Assembly: GCF_000226095.1 (NCBI RefSeq)
Contig: NC_016472.1
Coordinates: forward strand, 8,680,001-8,744,000
Source: Thermothelomyces thermophilus ATCC 42464
Taxonomy: Eukaryota; Ascomycota; Sordariomycetes; Sordariales; Chaetomiaceae
Length of the DNA: 64,000 nt
Reading direction: 5' to 3'
A model generated the notes under the pieces. The model had not been told where the DNA came from. It ran no database searches and was given only the letters and a program-made list of their open reading frames with translations. How positions within the stretch are numbered: position 1 is the stretch's first letter; the number at the start of each line of letters is the position of its first letter. The translations under genes were made by a program, and so were the position numbers. This document shows positions 12,126-25,200 of the stretch, in pieces.

Positions 12126-13616
12126 ATGCGGACTTCCTACGGCGTCGCTTTCGCCCTCTCCGCCGGCTTCCGGCTGGCGACCGCCGCCCCGGTCTGTGGC
12201 GGCGGCAGCGCTTCAGATCTCCTCTGGGTCACCACTTACCCCGCGGGTGAGGGCGCGCAGGGCAAGCTCCTCACCCTCAAGCTGGACGGGTCCAAGCTGG
12301 AAGTCGTTGCCGAGTCCGACACTTGCGGCCCCTATCCTTCTTGGTTGACCCAGGCTGGTGACGTTCTCTACTGCGTCGACGAAGCCTGGGGCGGCGACCA
12401 CGGCACCCTGCACTCGCTCAAGATCAATGACGATCATAGCTTCACCAACCTGAGCCAACATGAGACCGTTGGAGGCCCAGTGAGCACCGTCATCTACGGC
12501 AAGGACGGCCTTGGATTGGCAGTGGCTGATTAGTGAGTATTTCCCCTTTCCCGAGGGCACCGTACCGAGTCCAGGGTCAGGCCGGGCGCAAGTGCTGCGG
12601 TCTGGCGTCTGTCCCGCAAGATTTGAACAGCGAGAGACCATATGCAATTTTTTTTTGGGGGGGAGGGGGATCGAGGCTAACAGACTGTTGTCCGTAGTGC
12701 CGGAGGCGGTATCGATACATTCAACATTGCCGATCCCGCTGCGATTAAGCTGATCAAGTCCCTCGTGTACCCGGCCCCGACCGACGGCCTTCCCGACCCG
12801 CAGAACTCAGCCCGGCCTCATGAGGCCATCCTGGATCCCACGGGCGAGTTCCTCGTCTTCCCCGACCTGGGCGCCGATCAGATTCGCGTCCTGAAGGTGG
12901 ACAAAGAGACGCTGGAGTACGTCGAGAAGGTATGTGTGGCCCTTCCCGACCCGTGCAGAGATTACCGGGTACTGACAGTTCCGGCAGCCGAGCTACACCG
13001 ACTTTGACCGTGGCACTGGTCCTAGGCACGGCGCCTTCTTCAAGTCTGGCGACAAGACCTTCTTCTACCTCGTCGGCGAGCTCTCGAACCTGCTCCAGGG
13101 CTTCTCCGTCGCGTACAATGACGACGATAGCCTCACCTTCACCCGGATCCACAACTCCACAACCCACGGTGACGACAAGCCGCTCCCGGAGGACACGGCT
13201 GCGGCCGAGCTTTGGATCGCCGTACGTCTACAGAAGCCTCGTTGCCTCCTAAGATACTGATTGGTGAACTGACCGCTTCACAGCCCGGGAGCAACTTCCT
13301 TACCCTCTCGTCTCGCTTTGAGAGCTCGCTAGAGTACACGGTTGCCAACGGCACCAAGGTGCCCTCGGACCCGCTCATCACCTTCTCCATCGACAAGGAG
13401 ACGGGCGCCCTCACCCACGTGCAGTCGGCCCCTGCGGGCGGCATCAACCCGCGTCACTTCTCCTTCAACAGCGACGGCACCCGCGTTGCTTCTGCGCTGC
13501 AGTCCGACGGCCGCGTCGTCGTCTTTGAGCGCGACCCTTCTACTGGCAAGATAGGCAAGGCCACTGCCGAAGGAGATGTCGAGGGGATGCCCAACTTTGC
13601 CACGTTTAAGCAGTAG
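12126..13616 (+). CDS. Secreted lactonase-like seven-bladed beta-propeller protein
   Basis: Four exons: 12126-12532, 12698-12929, 12988-13221 and 13284-13616, phases consistent, 401 residues. The sequence fits the 6-phosphogluconolactonase-like / carboxy-cis,cis-muconate cyclase beta-propeller family (Pfam lactonase). Signs are the repeated blade pattern, the SARPHEAILDPTGEFLVFPD stretch in exon 2 and GGINPRHFSFNSDGTRVASA in exon 4. The first 21 residues or so (MRTSYGVAFALSAGFRLATA) form a signal peptide ending near Ala-Ala-Pro. The protein is probably secreted and so unlikely to act in the cytosolic pentose phosphate pathway. The true substrate cannot be read from the sequence. Introns are 165, 58 and 62 nt, all GT-AG; the first contains a T/G homopolymer block near 12650. 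Stop TAG is at 13614-13616. Family call is strong, catalytic role uncertain. Confidence 0.85.
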
Positions 13617-16600
13617 GATTCGGGGTCGGAGAGGCGCAGGTATGACGCGCTGTCTCTTTGGGTTGGTTTCGTGACTTACTTTTTCATTCACCATGTGATC
13701 TAGATTATCTAGAGAAGGAAGCCGACTGGCGAAATTAATATCCGTCTTATCATCTTAGCGCGGGCGGGTGGCCAGAGGAACAGAATCGCGAGAGAACGCG
13801 GCTAGGAGATAGGACAAGAGCTTACCAGAATCGCAGCGGCACGAGCGCCATCGCCAGTGACCATGCATGCTCTAGGTCGTCACTCCCCCGCGCACATCAT
13901 ACCCTTTATGGAGATTCCGAAGAGGGGTGGATGAAGAAGCCCAGGGAGGTTGCAGGATGTGAAACCGGGTTGATCCCTTCTCTGCTGCCGAGCGTCCCGG
14001 TGAGCCTCCCCGGATCTACGTAGATCTGAACCCCCCCTTTTCATCTCCTCATCCCATCCCATCGCATCCCATCGCATCACACCACATCGCATTGTAATGC
14101 ATGCACCGCACCCCTTGTGTTGCAGAACCGTGATTGGGCGCAGCATGCTCCGGCGATTCGGCGGCTGGTGGCCGGCGGGAGAGCTCCGTAAGGGCGCTAC
14201 GCGGAATGCAAGGGCAGATCAGATCCAGGTCACGGACCCGGGCTCCATACATGAGGCTGATCCGGGTCTGGATATGCACTAGATGCTGCGCACGGAGTAG
14301 CGCAGTGACTGCTTGTTTGGGACGGGCATTGTCGATACTCTGTGCAGGCCCTGTCTCGTCGCCCAAGTTACGGGTGAGAGTTTGTCTTGAGGGCGTGAGA
14401 AACTCGCCGCATGAAGGTGCCGGGCAGCCCCCTTCATTACCTGCCAGGTCCGGACCACGAGAGATCCGTTCCATTGGAAGCTAATGTTGTTCACAGACGG
14501 TCTCGAGAGCTCCCTAATACCAGTTGACCCCTTCCATAACCGCGAGCACTTAATGCTGCTGCCACCTACACGGAGCGTGTATTGTATGTAGTATGCTTGT
14601 AATCCTTGTAATAACTATGTGCGTAGTGTAGAATTCAGATAAACGCATAGTTACATCTTGGTACTGCATCTCGGATCAAGTGTCTCGGACCGAACCCGCG
14701 CGCGAGCTCAGATTAGACCCACCACGCTAATAATGCTTAGTGTACGGATTACGGATTACACTACTGTATAAAAAGGCTGGACCAGGGAGGAAGGCTCTGC
14801 GCTGGCGGGGGTGTTAGAAGGGTAAGTAACATCCCCCCCACCCCCCTCCTCTTCTCCCCTTCGCCCAAGAGAAGGTTTGAGCTCGGACGCGGATCAGCAG
14901 CCAATATACGACCCGGTGCTGACTGACCACCCGGCGCGACGGTGTTCACGTTGGCAACCCCCGAAACCCGGAGAGATAGATACATACTTTGCACGAAGTA
15001 CTTCGTAGACTACGTTACTGGCGCGGGGGATTTCAGAGGGCACTAACTGAGGAGATCAGGACCAATACTGCACCTGATATTCCGGGCCGCAGTCCTTTCG
15101 GGGTAAGAAGATGGAAAAAACGGAAAAAAACAAGCAGAGAAAGAAAGAGCGAGGAGAAGGTGGTCCGAGATCCACCGAGTTCGGTCTCGCTCTCGGTGGG
15201 TGATCGTTGCGCGGTGCCAAGCAACCAGCCTTGAGAGAAAAGAGGAAAAGCCGACTAGGCTCGGGAACGACGCTAGCCTCATGTCGGAACATTCTAGTGT
15301 ACGGAGTACACAGTAGCGCAGCGGCCAACCCCAATTCGGACGGTTTGATGCGCAAGACGTCAGACAGCTCAGATCTCGTCCGCAGCCAAAGGCCGCCTGG
15401 GGAGGGTGGGGGGAGGAGAATGGAAGGTGGCATCATGGGAACGCTTGGTCATCGGATCGCAACCAAGGCACCGTCGCGTCCAGATACCTACCGTACACTA
15501 CACTAATCCGCGCATACAGATAAGTTAACTCTGTCCTGCAACGAACGGATGCCGGAGATGACGGGGTCATCTGGTGGACCCGGTACCAGGCCGCGCGCGT
15601 ACTATAGGCTGATGAGGATGGGTCCTACTCGACGGAAGGAACAAGGCAACAATGAAGTGGTAGTGTGTCCCAATGGTTCTTTATGCGGTGGTGTGCGTGG
15701 GAAGAGTATCGGCGGCGGGAACCATTGAAGGTAATATATTCGTCCAAAGCTAGCTGCTCCTTACCAATAGCCGTTTTCTTTTTCTGCCTCGGAAGAAATG
15801 TCAGCTGTCAGTAACCGTCAAAGTCCTTCTGCAGAGACTAACGCGTACCCATACTGTGCCTCGCCTCACAATCACAATCGCGGGTATCACCGGTGTGCGA
15901 ATGGGAATGGTATCAGGAGGAGGGAAAAAAAGAGAGAAGGGGTGAGCCACTGGCATTTACGGCAGATGGCTACGGCGCCCCCAAACGCCCGGTCGGTCGT
16001 CCGCCGCTTTATCCGCCCCGGTTCGCAACACCGCGGGGGCCTCCGGAGGGTCCAAGACAGCGGAGAGCACGGCGCTTCGGCCGGACCCAGACCTCGGCAC
16101 CCGGCGAAGGGCAGACGGCGGAAGACTCGGCCGGCTGGACGGGGGACGGAAGGGGGGAAGTTCTGCGGCGGGTCGCTGTTCAAAGGCAGGCGTCGCGGAG
16201 TCGCAGTGATGAAATTTCGCTGCAACTATTATCCGTATATACCTAGGTACGTAGTCGCTAACAGTCACGGGGTAATAACTTAGCCTTTAGCAATTGGGCC
16301 TAGGCCTGCGGTGCTGCGCTGTAGATGATTCCCGGATCGCCACAACGCCCCTCCCGAGCTGGGGTCCAGATGGTCGAGACACAGCGATGAGTGGCCGCGG
16401 GCTATTGATTAATATATTCCGCTGTCGGCTCCGGGAGTCCCGTGACCGTGCGGCACACGCCACGGTCTAGCACCGAATCCCAGGAAGTCGGGTTGCCGAC
16501 GGGAGCTCGCAGTGTTTCTCTCGTCTGTCAGGCCGAAAGAGCTTCTTTCGATGTATGTATCCACGTACATTGAGTACATGCATACGCACATAGTCGCGAT

Positions 16601-19600
16601 GCCTATATGCCTACACTAGTTCCTGCTGAGCGGCGTGATCTTCTTGTTTTGCTTGGCGTTCGCGTCTGGCTGCCATCGTCCATATGGGGGTTGTTGAGAG
16701 AGAACTACTTTAATTGCAACTATTCGGTCCGAAGGCTCCTTCGGTGTTCACCCCGTCTACGAATTGGAGGGCTCCTAACGCAAAGCTGCTTCAACGCGGC
16801 AAGAACCAAGGATGCACCGCCACTCCGTCATCCTCCACGCCGGAAACTCGGTCCAAGAAAAGGACGCGGCAGTCCTCTGAGATGCTGTGTCTATGGTGTA
16901 TGTAGGTAAGTACGTACTGTAATCCGTACATACATTGTGTACGACGGATTGCCGAGTAGGTTTACGTTTTCTGCAAAGCCCACCACTTGGAGTTACCGCT
17001 GTGGCTGACCCGGGATTCGGAATCAGTGGGGCCGCCTGGGACCGCTAACACTATTTTGCGTAGGGACCATTATTAGCACTTCAGTTGCGCTGAGCGTACA
17101 GTTCAGGACCGATGCGCTCCACTAATGCACACCAACTACGGAGTGCCCACGCAAGGCTTACTTCCTTGGGAGTTTGTTGTCTCGGACATCGTTCTTGTTG
17201 GCGGTCTCCGTGACGATATAGATGGTATAGCCGGCGGTAGGACACACCGACCTAACTACCTAGGTAAGGAATGCATCTGAGACGGCTCTGTTCCTACCAC
17301 ATACTGCGGCGGTGTCAGGGTCCGCTCGGTTACCCGAAATAGGACACGGCTTGCTCGACAGGCCAGGTACCACAGACTCGCTTGCGGTGGCGATCTTAGG
17401 GTGGATCGTGGTGCTCACGAGGTCTTGTGCCCCAACAAGAAAGGAAGGAGTCCTCATTTGCGGCGGAAGCAGTCGATTCTGTGTGCAGAGACGGAGAGCA
17501 CCCGTATTCACATGACCCTCAAGCTGTCGTTTGCATGTTCAGTATGGATACATACAAATTTAACTGCGTGCCTGTGCATGACGGAAGGGCGGCGGCAGCG
17601 TCTCGAAATAACTACCGGCTGTCTCAGTCCCCGTCACCCGAAAATCAGGTCAGGGCTCAACATGCAGTGGAAGCCAGCCATACCAGGCAGAGGGATTGGA
17701 TGTCGCGCGTGCGCAGATACATACTATGTAGTACGGTGCACAACACGGCATACCCGGAGGGTGCAGCCTGTCCCCGCGCTTGCTGCTTCGAGCGATGATC
17801 TTGTCCTGCCATCCTGCAGCTAGTGTCTTGGACAATCAGACGAAAAGCGCCCAGTGCGGTGTGTGTGTGGGGGTGGGCCGCCGCTTCTCGAAGCCTTCGA
17901 CCCGTCTTCCAAGGGACCATGTTGCCGGACGATGCGGGAAACCCGAGCCTTGGTCTGACGTGGTTCAGCAGCCAAGAGATTGCTAATGCAGGTAGCGTCA
18001 AGCGGCTGCCGAATTTATGCTAAAAGAAAAGGATGAAAGGTTTGCTGAGGCTTCACCTAGCCATGTTGCGGACTTGCTCCTGCGTGCATTGAAGAAAATG
18101 CAGCTCCTTTTCAATGGGTGTTTCCATCTCGAGCGGGTAGAAGGCGTTCTCCTGCCACCGAGGTGGCATATTCTTCTATAGAGGTTGCTTAGAACTGTTG
18201 AGATTTACTACCGCTACCGCACTCCAAGCAAAACAAGAGACGCGAGCGCTGTCGTGGTTGTTGTCCGCTGCAACTACCAGTGTTCGTTAGTCAAGGGGTG
18301 ATTCATTCGAAGGACTGCGGCGTGGCAGGCGCTCGACGCCATTCACACCTATCATCATGCCATACTAGTACTTGTATTTCCTATCGCCCAGAGGATAGGG
18401 TACGCGAGGTCTTTTAGCGCCCAAGCCCGCCCGTCAACACACCACCCGTTGCTGAGCGACATGATCGGCGGACCAAGGATGTCACCTAGAGGAGGTTGGA
18501 TGGAATGCTCGGACCTCTACATGGATAGGGCCGGCTTCTCTTTGCAGTTCTCGCTTCCACCACTCACCAATCCCTTCGCGAGCTGAAAGGCTCACTTCTG
18601 TGTTACGAAACGAATCCAGAATTGGGACCCGACGATGAGACGGTGAATTATGGGAAATAATGTCCTTAAACTCGGCGACGTAACTTCGAAGGGAAGACAG
18701 GAGAGTTGACTGATGGCAGCGGGAAGCTGCGGACCTCGACCCCAAAAAAAAGTGGCCCAGTGATCGCTGCGAGCGGTTCGAATCGGAAACCCCACCCCCG
18801 CGTTTTTTTGGTTGGCATGCTCTCCTTCATTTGCTTCTCTCCGCACACCCAAACTTCCTGACCCACCATTTCTCATGCCGGCCTGGCCTGGGCGTGCCAT
18901 TTTCGCCCTCTGCAACCGAGGTAGCTAATGTGAAAAACACCACTTCGTACATACCTCTACTGTGTACACTACGGCGGTAGTATCAGCAGTCGGTGGCTCG
19001 TTGCCCATTTGCCAACAATGACACGGCCGCCCCCTGATCGCGTTGTGCAGCTCCCCAGAATTTTCAAGGGCGTGGCAGGTCTTTCGTGATAGCTATTTGG
19101 TCTGGTGGAGAAGGACCACAGTTGTTTCGGTTTGGCGCGCGAACCATTGCAGTCTCTTTTTGGCCCCACCCCTACTCCGAAGTGTACTAGTACTATGTAG
19201 TGTAGGCATCTCCACGTTCGGAGCAGGGCGAGAGACAAAAACCCAGGAGAAAAGCGACATTTGAAGCACCCCACAATGCATCTTCTTTCGAAGCGTCCAT
19301 GCAACCCTCGGCAAGGGCCTTTCGTGCGCAACCGCAGTCGTCTCCTCACCCCGGTCGGCACTAGTGCATTCTACCCCTGCTCCCCGCCGCCCGCCCTCCG
19401 TTAGACTATGGCAGGCTTTCCCGGCTTCCTTCTCAGTTAACAGGTCCAGGCGCCTCCCCCCGCAGAGACTCGCCGTTTTCGTTAGCACAGTACAAGTGCC
19501 TACCCCAGACACGCGCCAGCCCTTGCCTGCTGTGGTTCAGGGTACATTGGTTCACGGACAGCGGCCGCGCCCCCTGATTGGAGTCCCCAGCTCGTCTCGC

Positions 19601-20033
19601 AAAGGCTGTACCCCGTTGTGGGGGATGGGAGACATATGAATCCGTCACCTTCCGGTCCCCAAAATCCCGGCGCAGCTTCCCACCCAATTCCCCTACCAAG
19701 CCCTTTCCGCCCGAACCTGACGCACCACGCACCATCGCCTGCGCCAAACCAGTCATCCGGCACTGGCTCTTCGGTCCTGTCGGTAGCGGCACGATAATGC
19801 GACTTCGACTGCGAGCCGCGGGTCCTAGTGTTTTCGGTGCTTGCGGCGTCTGAATCGTCGCACTTCGGTGCTGGAGCAGCCGCCGACGTTGCTGACCGGT
19901 CGTCCAAATCGAAGAAACAAAAGACCTAAAAAAAAAAAAAAAAAAGAATCGTCGACGACTTCCCTGTCTCCAAACTTGTGGACACGCTAAAAGGCCCCCC
20001 GTCCGCCTGGTGTCGCGGTCTGCAGAGCTCAGC
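13617..20033. other. 6.4 kb spacer, no gene seen
   Basis: The largest gap in the window. I find no convincing exon on either strand. It contains a tandem CATCCCATCGCAT-type stretch near 14045-14092 and AATCCGTA/TACGGATT copies at 14743, 14750 and 16921. TACGGAGT lies at 15300 and 17137, and a run of about 18 A at 19927-19945 lies close to the next gene. Base composition is ordinary and I see no AT-rich, RIP-like decay. The last kilobase is C/T-rich and is the likely promoter and leader of the transcription factor. Confidence 0.5.
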
Positions 20034-22278
20034 ATGTCGCCCTCCTCCAACGGCGACTCGCCCCACTCGGTCACGGCCACCATGACTACTGCTGCCGCAG
20101 CCGGCGCCACGGTCGTCAGGCAGTACCCGCCGCTGCCGAATTGGGACTTCACCGTCGAGATACCCTCTCCGCAGCAGCTCTCTGCCGGCGCCAACGGCGC
20201 CAACACGATCAAGTCTCCGAACTCGCTCAAGGCGGCAACACGGACTCCGAACTTCAGCCGGGAAGGCATCCTCGGCTCGGCCCAGAAAGCCCGCAACCTA
20301 TCGCAGTCGTCGGATAACAGGCCCGAGACGATCACGAACGGCATTCCCAAGTCTGCGAGTGAAGAGGGCGTTAATCCGCTCAAGAGGAGAAATACAGATG
20401 CCGCCGTCGATTATCCTAGGCGGAGAGCGACCATTGCCGTACGTTGGAATCGCAACGGAACCGTGTTTCCCCCGATACTGACTAGTCGGTAGTGCGAAGT
20501 CTGCCGCTCGAGAAAGTCACGATGTGACGGTACGAAACCGAAATGCAAGCTCTGCACAGAGCTTGGTGCAGAGTGCATTTATCGCGAGCCCGGCATCAAG
20601 CTCGACGCGGGGGATAAGCTCATCCTGGAGCGCCTTAACAGGATTGAGAGCCTTCTGCAGATGAACCTGGTTGCCAACCAAGGAAACGGTATCAACTTGT
20701 CTCACGACTCGCCAAACATGAGCAATGGAACCGCCCTGAGCGGGGATAACCTCCTGGTGCGGGACCCGAGCAGCAATTTTGTCTCCGTCATCCCCAGCGG
20801 CGGCCTGGGGACCTGGTCGGCAAACTCGACAAACATCTCAACTATGCCAAAGGTGCACACCAACGCCGCCCTCCACCTTCTGCAATGGCCGCTGATCCGC
20901 GACTTGGTCTCGCGGCCGTATGACCCTCAAATTCTCCTCCAGCTTGAAATGGCCCGCGAACCGCTGCACTCGCTCGCGAAGACGCCCTGCGTCGACTTGT
21001 CCAACACGAATGCGTACATCGAGGCGTACTTTGACCGAGTCAATGTGTGGTACGCCTGCGTCAACCCATACACCTGGCGGAGCCACTACCGGATCGCTCT
21101 ATCCAACGGCTTCAGGGAGGGTCCAGAAAGCTGCATTGTACTTCTCGTCTTGGCGCTCGGGCAGGCGAGCTTGAGAGGCAGCATATCCAGGATCGTCCCG
21201 CACGAGGACCCCCCGGGCCTTCAGTACTTCACGGCCGCTTGGTCATTGCTCCCGGGCATGATGACTTCCAACAGCGTCCTGGCCGCCCAGTGCCACCTGC
21301 TCGCGGCCGCCTACCTCTTCTACCTGGTGCGGCCACTGGAGGCCTGGAACTTGCTCTGCACCACAAGTACGAAACTGCAGCTCCTGCTCATGACGCCGAA
21401 CCGAGTTCCTCCGGACCAGCGAGAGCTTATCGAGCGAATCTACTGGAACGCCCTGCTCTTCGAGAGCGACTTGCTCGCAGAGTTGGATCTACCCCACTCT
21501 GGCGTCGTCGCGTTTGAGGAGAATGTGGGCTTGCCCTGCGGTTTCGAGGGGGATGAACAGGAGGCAGTCGGGCGAGACGAGCTATGGTACTTCTTGGCCG
21601 AAATCGCGCTCCGCCGATTGCTGAACCGGGTCAGCCAACTCATTTACTCCAAGGACTCGATGGCCTCGACGACCAGTCTCGAGCCGGTGGTTGCCGAGCT
21701 GGATTTCCAGCTGACGCAGTGGTACGAAAGCCTGCCGGTGCCCCTGCAATTCCCATTTACGCGCACCATGTTACCGGATCCGGTGCAGACGGTGTTGAGG
21801 CTGCGCTTCTTCGCATGCCGGACCATCATCTACCGCCCGTACATCCTCGCGGTCCTGGACAACGAACAGGCCATATTGGACCCCGCGGTGCGGGAGGCCT
21901 GTACCAAGTGCCTAGAAGCCTCCATCCGGCAATTGGAGCACATTACCGCGCAGTAAGTGTCCTGCCCGCATCTCCTATTGGTCGGCGCCCCTCCCAATCT
22001 AACCAATTGACCGCAGTCACGCCGGACACATGCCTTACCTCTGGCAAGGTGCGCTTTCCATCGTGTCGCAGACCCTGCTCGTCATGGGTGCCACAATGTC
22101 ACCGTCGCTGTCTACCATCCTCTGGAGCCTCGTCCCCCACCGCGAGGCAATCGACCAAATCATCAACGACGTGGTCATGGAAATTGAACGCTACGCCGTT
22201 CTTTCTCCCAGCCTCAGCCTTTCCGCTGAAATCATCAAAGAAGCTGAGGTCCGGCGCCGGACTTTCCTGAGCGGTTGA
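20034..22278 (+). CDS. Zn2Cys6 fungal transcription factor
   Basis: Three exons (20034-20438, 20493-21952, 22017-22278), 708 residues. The binuclear zinc cluster follows directly after the first intron, with cysteines at residues 136, 139, 146, 153, 156 and 163 (CX2CX6CX6CX2CX6C) and the usual basic stretch RSRKSR between Cys2 and Cys3. A short linker and a probable dimerisation helix (LILERLNRIESLLQMN) follow. The middle and C-terminal parts resemble the fungal transcription-factor middle homology region (for example ECHLLAAAYLFYLVRPLEAW-like helices near residues 400-430). The N-terminal 135 residues are Ser/Ala/Thr-rich. The start is the ATG at 20034; the frame upstream has only a GTG. The protein is nuclear and its target genes are unknown. 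I cannot assign it to a named regulator. Confidence 0.88.
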
Positions 22279-25200
22279 TCCATTGCACATCCAGTGCGAA
22301 CGCCTAACGTCCCGCCCAGAGCTTCCTGCCAGGACACTTGTTCTAAGGCATCGACGATGCACGCTACCAACAGTCAAACATCACGCGATAGCCCCGGCAT
22401 CCCTGACCGGCACCCTCGCAACCAAGTGCTGGGGCACAGCGGAGGTTTCGGCGGTCTACGACATCAGCTGCGAAACTGCGCGCCTGGTTTTCCTGTGAGC
22501 CGGTTTCCGTGCTCAAGATGTGGACAAAAGAGCTGGCACGTCGGAAAAGCACACACGGATGCTTCCCCTGTCTCCCTGTCCCTGTTCCTGAAAAAGTGGG
22601 CTGGCAGTTTCAAGTGGGAAGTGTGTCCGGCCAAAACGCAGACTGCTGAGCATCTGCAGGCTTGGTTCTGGGGTTGCACACTCTGTTTGCCGCAGCGAGT
22701 CACAATTTGGCCTCTTGTTGAGCAAGGCTGCGGATGACCTTTGGGGTGCGGAGAAGCCGGCCCGAGCTGCCGCTTCCCACCTTTCCATTCCCCGCTCCCC
22801 GCATTCTCTTCTTGATGCGCTCCCTGCTCGGGACATAATCCGAACGGGGACGCGTTCCTCTTTTTTTTTGTTGCATCTTAGCCCTCCGGGGCTGGTTCCT
22901 AACGTCAAGTACGAAAACTTGGAGGGGGGGGGTTCAAAATCGGCATGGGATACACCGACCACCGTTTGGCGTTGGGATGGAGTGCCTTTGTGAGGACATG
23001 CTAGCTACGTTTCGGATGTTTCAGTTGGATTTTCATTGCGGTACTATCTCATTAAGATGCTGGATATATCCCCGGGCTTATACCATTCAATATGTATTCA
23101 AGGGTATGGTGATCGAGCCGTATGAGTTACGTTGCCTGAAAAAAAAAAAAAAAACAATCTCCCCAAATTCCATCCGTTGTACTGGTGAACCGTTTAGGTC
23201 GTGATCGAATCTCCTGAACAACTGGTGATGGTCTTTGCGTCCATGAGATCAAGCCACAACAATGAGGCCCGTCGGCGGCATTTGGGTCCTATATCTGGTC
23301 ATGGCTTAAGTGGTTCGCTTCCTCTGCCTGTATGATCCATCTCGGCCCACCACAACGGTGCAGCATGGCGGGGCGTGCTGCTCGAACAAGATTCCTTATA
23401 TCCCCTTTCGAAAGAAAGAAAGATACTACGAAGGAAATCGCGATGATCCTTTTAACACATTTCATGTCGTGTACTATGGAAGCCTACCACCACTTTAACC
23501 TGTAGGTACCCGATTTGGTGCAGATGTGGAAGTACTAGGTATGTACCCCAGGTTTTCCCTTTGTGGCGCCTTCTCTTACCCACTTTCTCACCCCAAGTTT
23601 TCCTCCTTCTCCCCCCTCGTTTCCCATCTCACCGGGGCCCGTCCTCCGACGCCATATGCAAGGGCCGGAACGATCGCCGAGCATAGCCACGGCCGCACTT
23701 ATTTGTACGGGAAGCGGAACGGTGGTTGGGGGGCCAGCAGGGTGGGTGGGGAGGGTTGGTGAGAGTCGGATGGCCTCGATGGGGAGGAACTTGATCGGAG
23801 AAGTGTTTCCATCAAAAATCAACGGGGGTGCACTCTCGGTGGACTTCCCCAAATGAGCATAAGCGCATTTATCCTTTTCTCTTCCTTTGTCTCGTTTCTG
23901 CTTCGTCCTGGTCAAGATCGGATTGAACGGCGGGGCTTAGTGCTAGCGCGCAATTCCGCACGCTTCTATTCTCTCTTCGCCGTTGGTTTCTTTCCATCGG
24001 CAGAAGCGGGCGGGGCGGGTTTTGGGGGGGGGGGGGAGCAACACGCCCAAAAGCGCCCAGACCTGCCATCTGCCACATCACACATTCCCATCCCGTCCAT
24101 CATCGTATACTGCAGTAGTTATTATAACTTGGCAGTTATTGACTCCCGGTTCCTTACCCGAGTCACTAATCGTGCAATGGTGGCGAGGCGCATAGTTGTT
24201 TCTTTGAGCCAAACGCATTACCCCAAGACTTTGTTGAGCGGATTGAGTTATCCACAAAACAGCTCATCCGTACCCTTAGTCAGACTGATGGAATCGGCGG
24301 ATGAGCCCGAAGCAGCTCTCGCCCGACCGGGGGTGGCTGACCGTGTATGCACAATACGAAATCCTACAGGTACTTGCGGTAGTTATGTCATCCGTGCGCA
24401 GTACGAACCTTGGGTCCAGAGTAGGTAGTGTCACAAAAGCCCATAGGCAGGGGTGCGCTTCTCGACGCATTCTCGAAGCATATCCTGCAGGTTCCAATTC
24501 CCTGCGGTACATAAGGTACATACAAACGCTATCTCCATGGCAATCTGGCCCGCGGGAATAAAGGACGGACACGGACGCCGAGGAGAACGGGTAAGTGGGT
24601 TCGCAGGAGCTTCGAATCGCTCGAATCATTATTAGCGTGTGCCGTGTCCTCCACATGGTCGTGGATGACAATCGCTTACAAAGCCCCCAGGGTGGAAGGG
24701 GGGGGGGGGGAATGGCCCCCCGTGTTTGTCGACTTTGCCGTGGCCCGAACGGCAGCCCACGCGGACCGTTCTGGGTTGTGCAGGATGCCGAGAATCGCTT
24801 GCAAACCGCGCGTCTCTCCTTTGATCATTTCAAATCCCAAATCTTCAGAAAGGCTCGGTTTCCTGCCACCGTAGCCCCTCCAAATCGTGTGTTTTCTTTC
24901 TATCCTCGGTAGTAGTTATTTCACTTTGTTTTTATCTTCTTGAACCGACAAGCCGTGGGTGGTTCGTAATTGCCAGTGAAGTGAAGTCCTAAGATGCCGT
25001 CTAGGCGTCTTCAACTCGGAAGCCCGCATACTCGTATATTTGCAAGAGACTTGGATTAAATTCAAGTTGCGTATGTGCCTGTTGACGCCCAAGAAATCGG
25101 GATCAGGTACAGGTTTCACGGCCGTCGGTTGCACAGCATGGCTCGATCGGCGGCCCATGGTCGGCCTGCTCGGAGTGGGTACCCTTGGAGCGCCCTGCGT

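Noticed and set aside
15887-16283. GC-rich overlapping frames in the 6.4 kb spacer
   Set aside because: Frames are open on both strands because of base composition; products are Arg/Pro/Gly-rich without domains.
18745-18800. Possible tRNA (TGGCCCAGTGA and GGTTCGAATCG words)
   Set aside because: The A-box-like and B-box-like words are only about 18 bases apart, too close for a tRNA, and no cloverleaf arms can be formed.
19433-20383. 316-codon minus-strand frame at the transcription factor start
   Set aside because: Its first part is antisense to exon 1 of the Zn2Cys6 gene and the rest is spacer; no domain seen.
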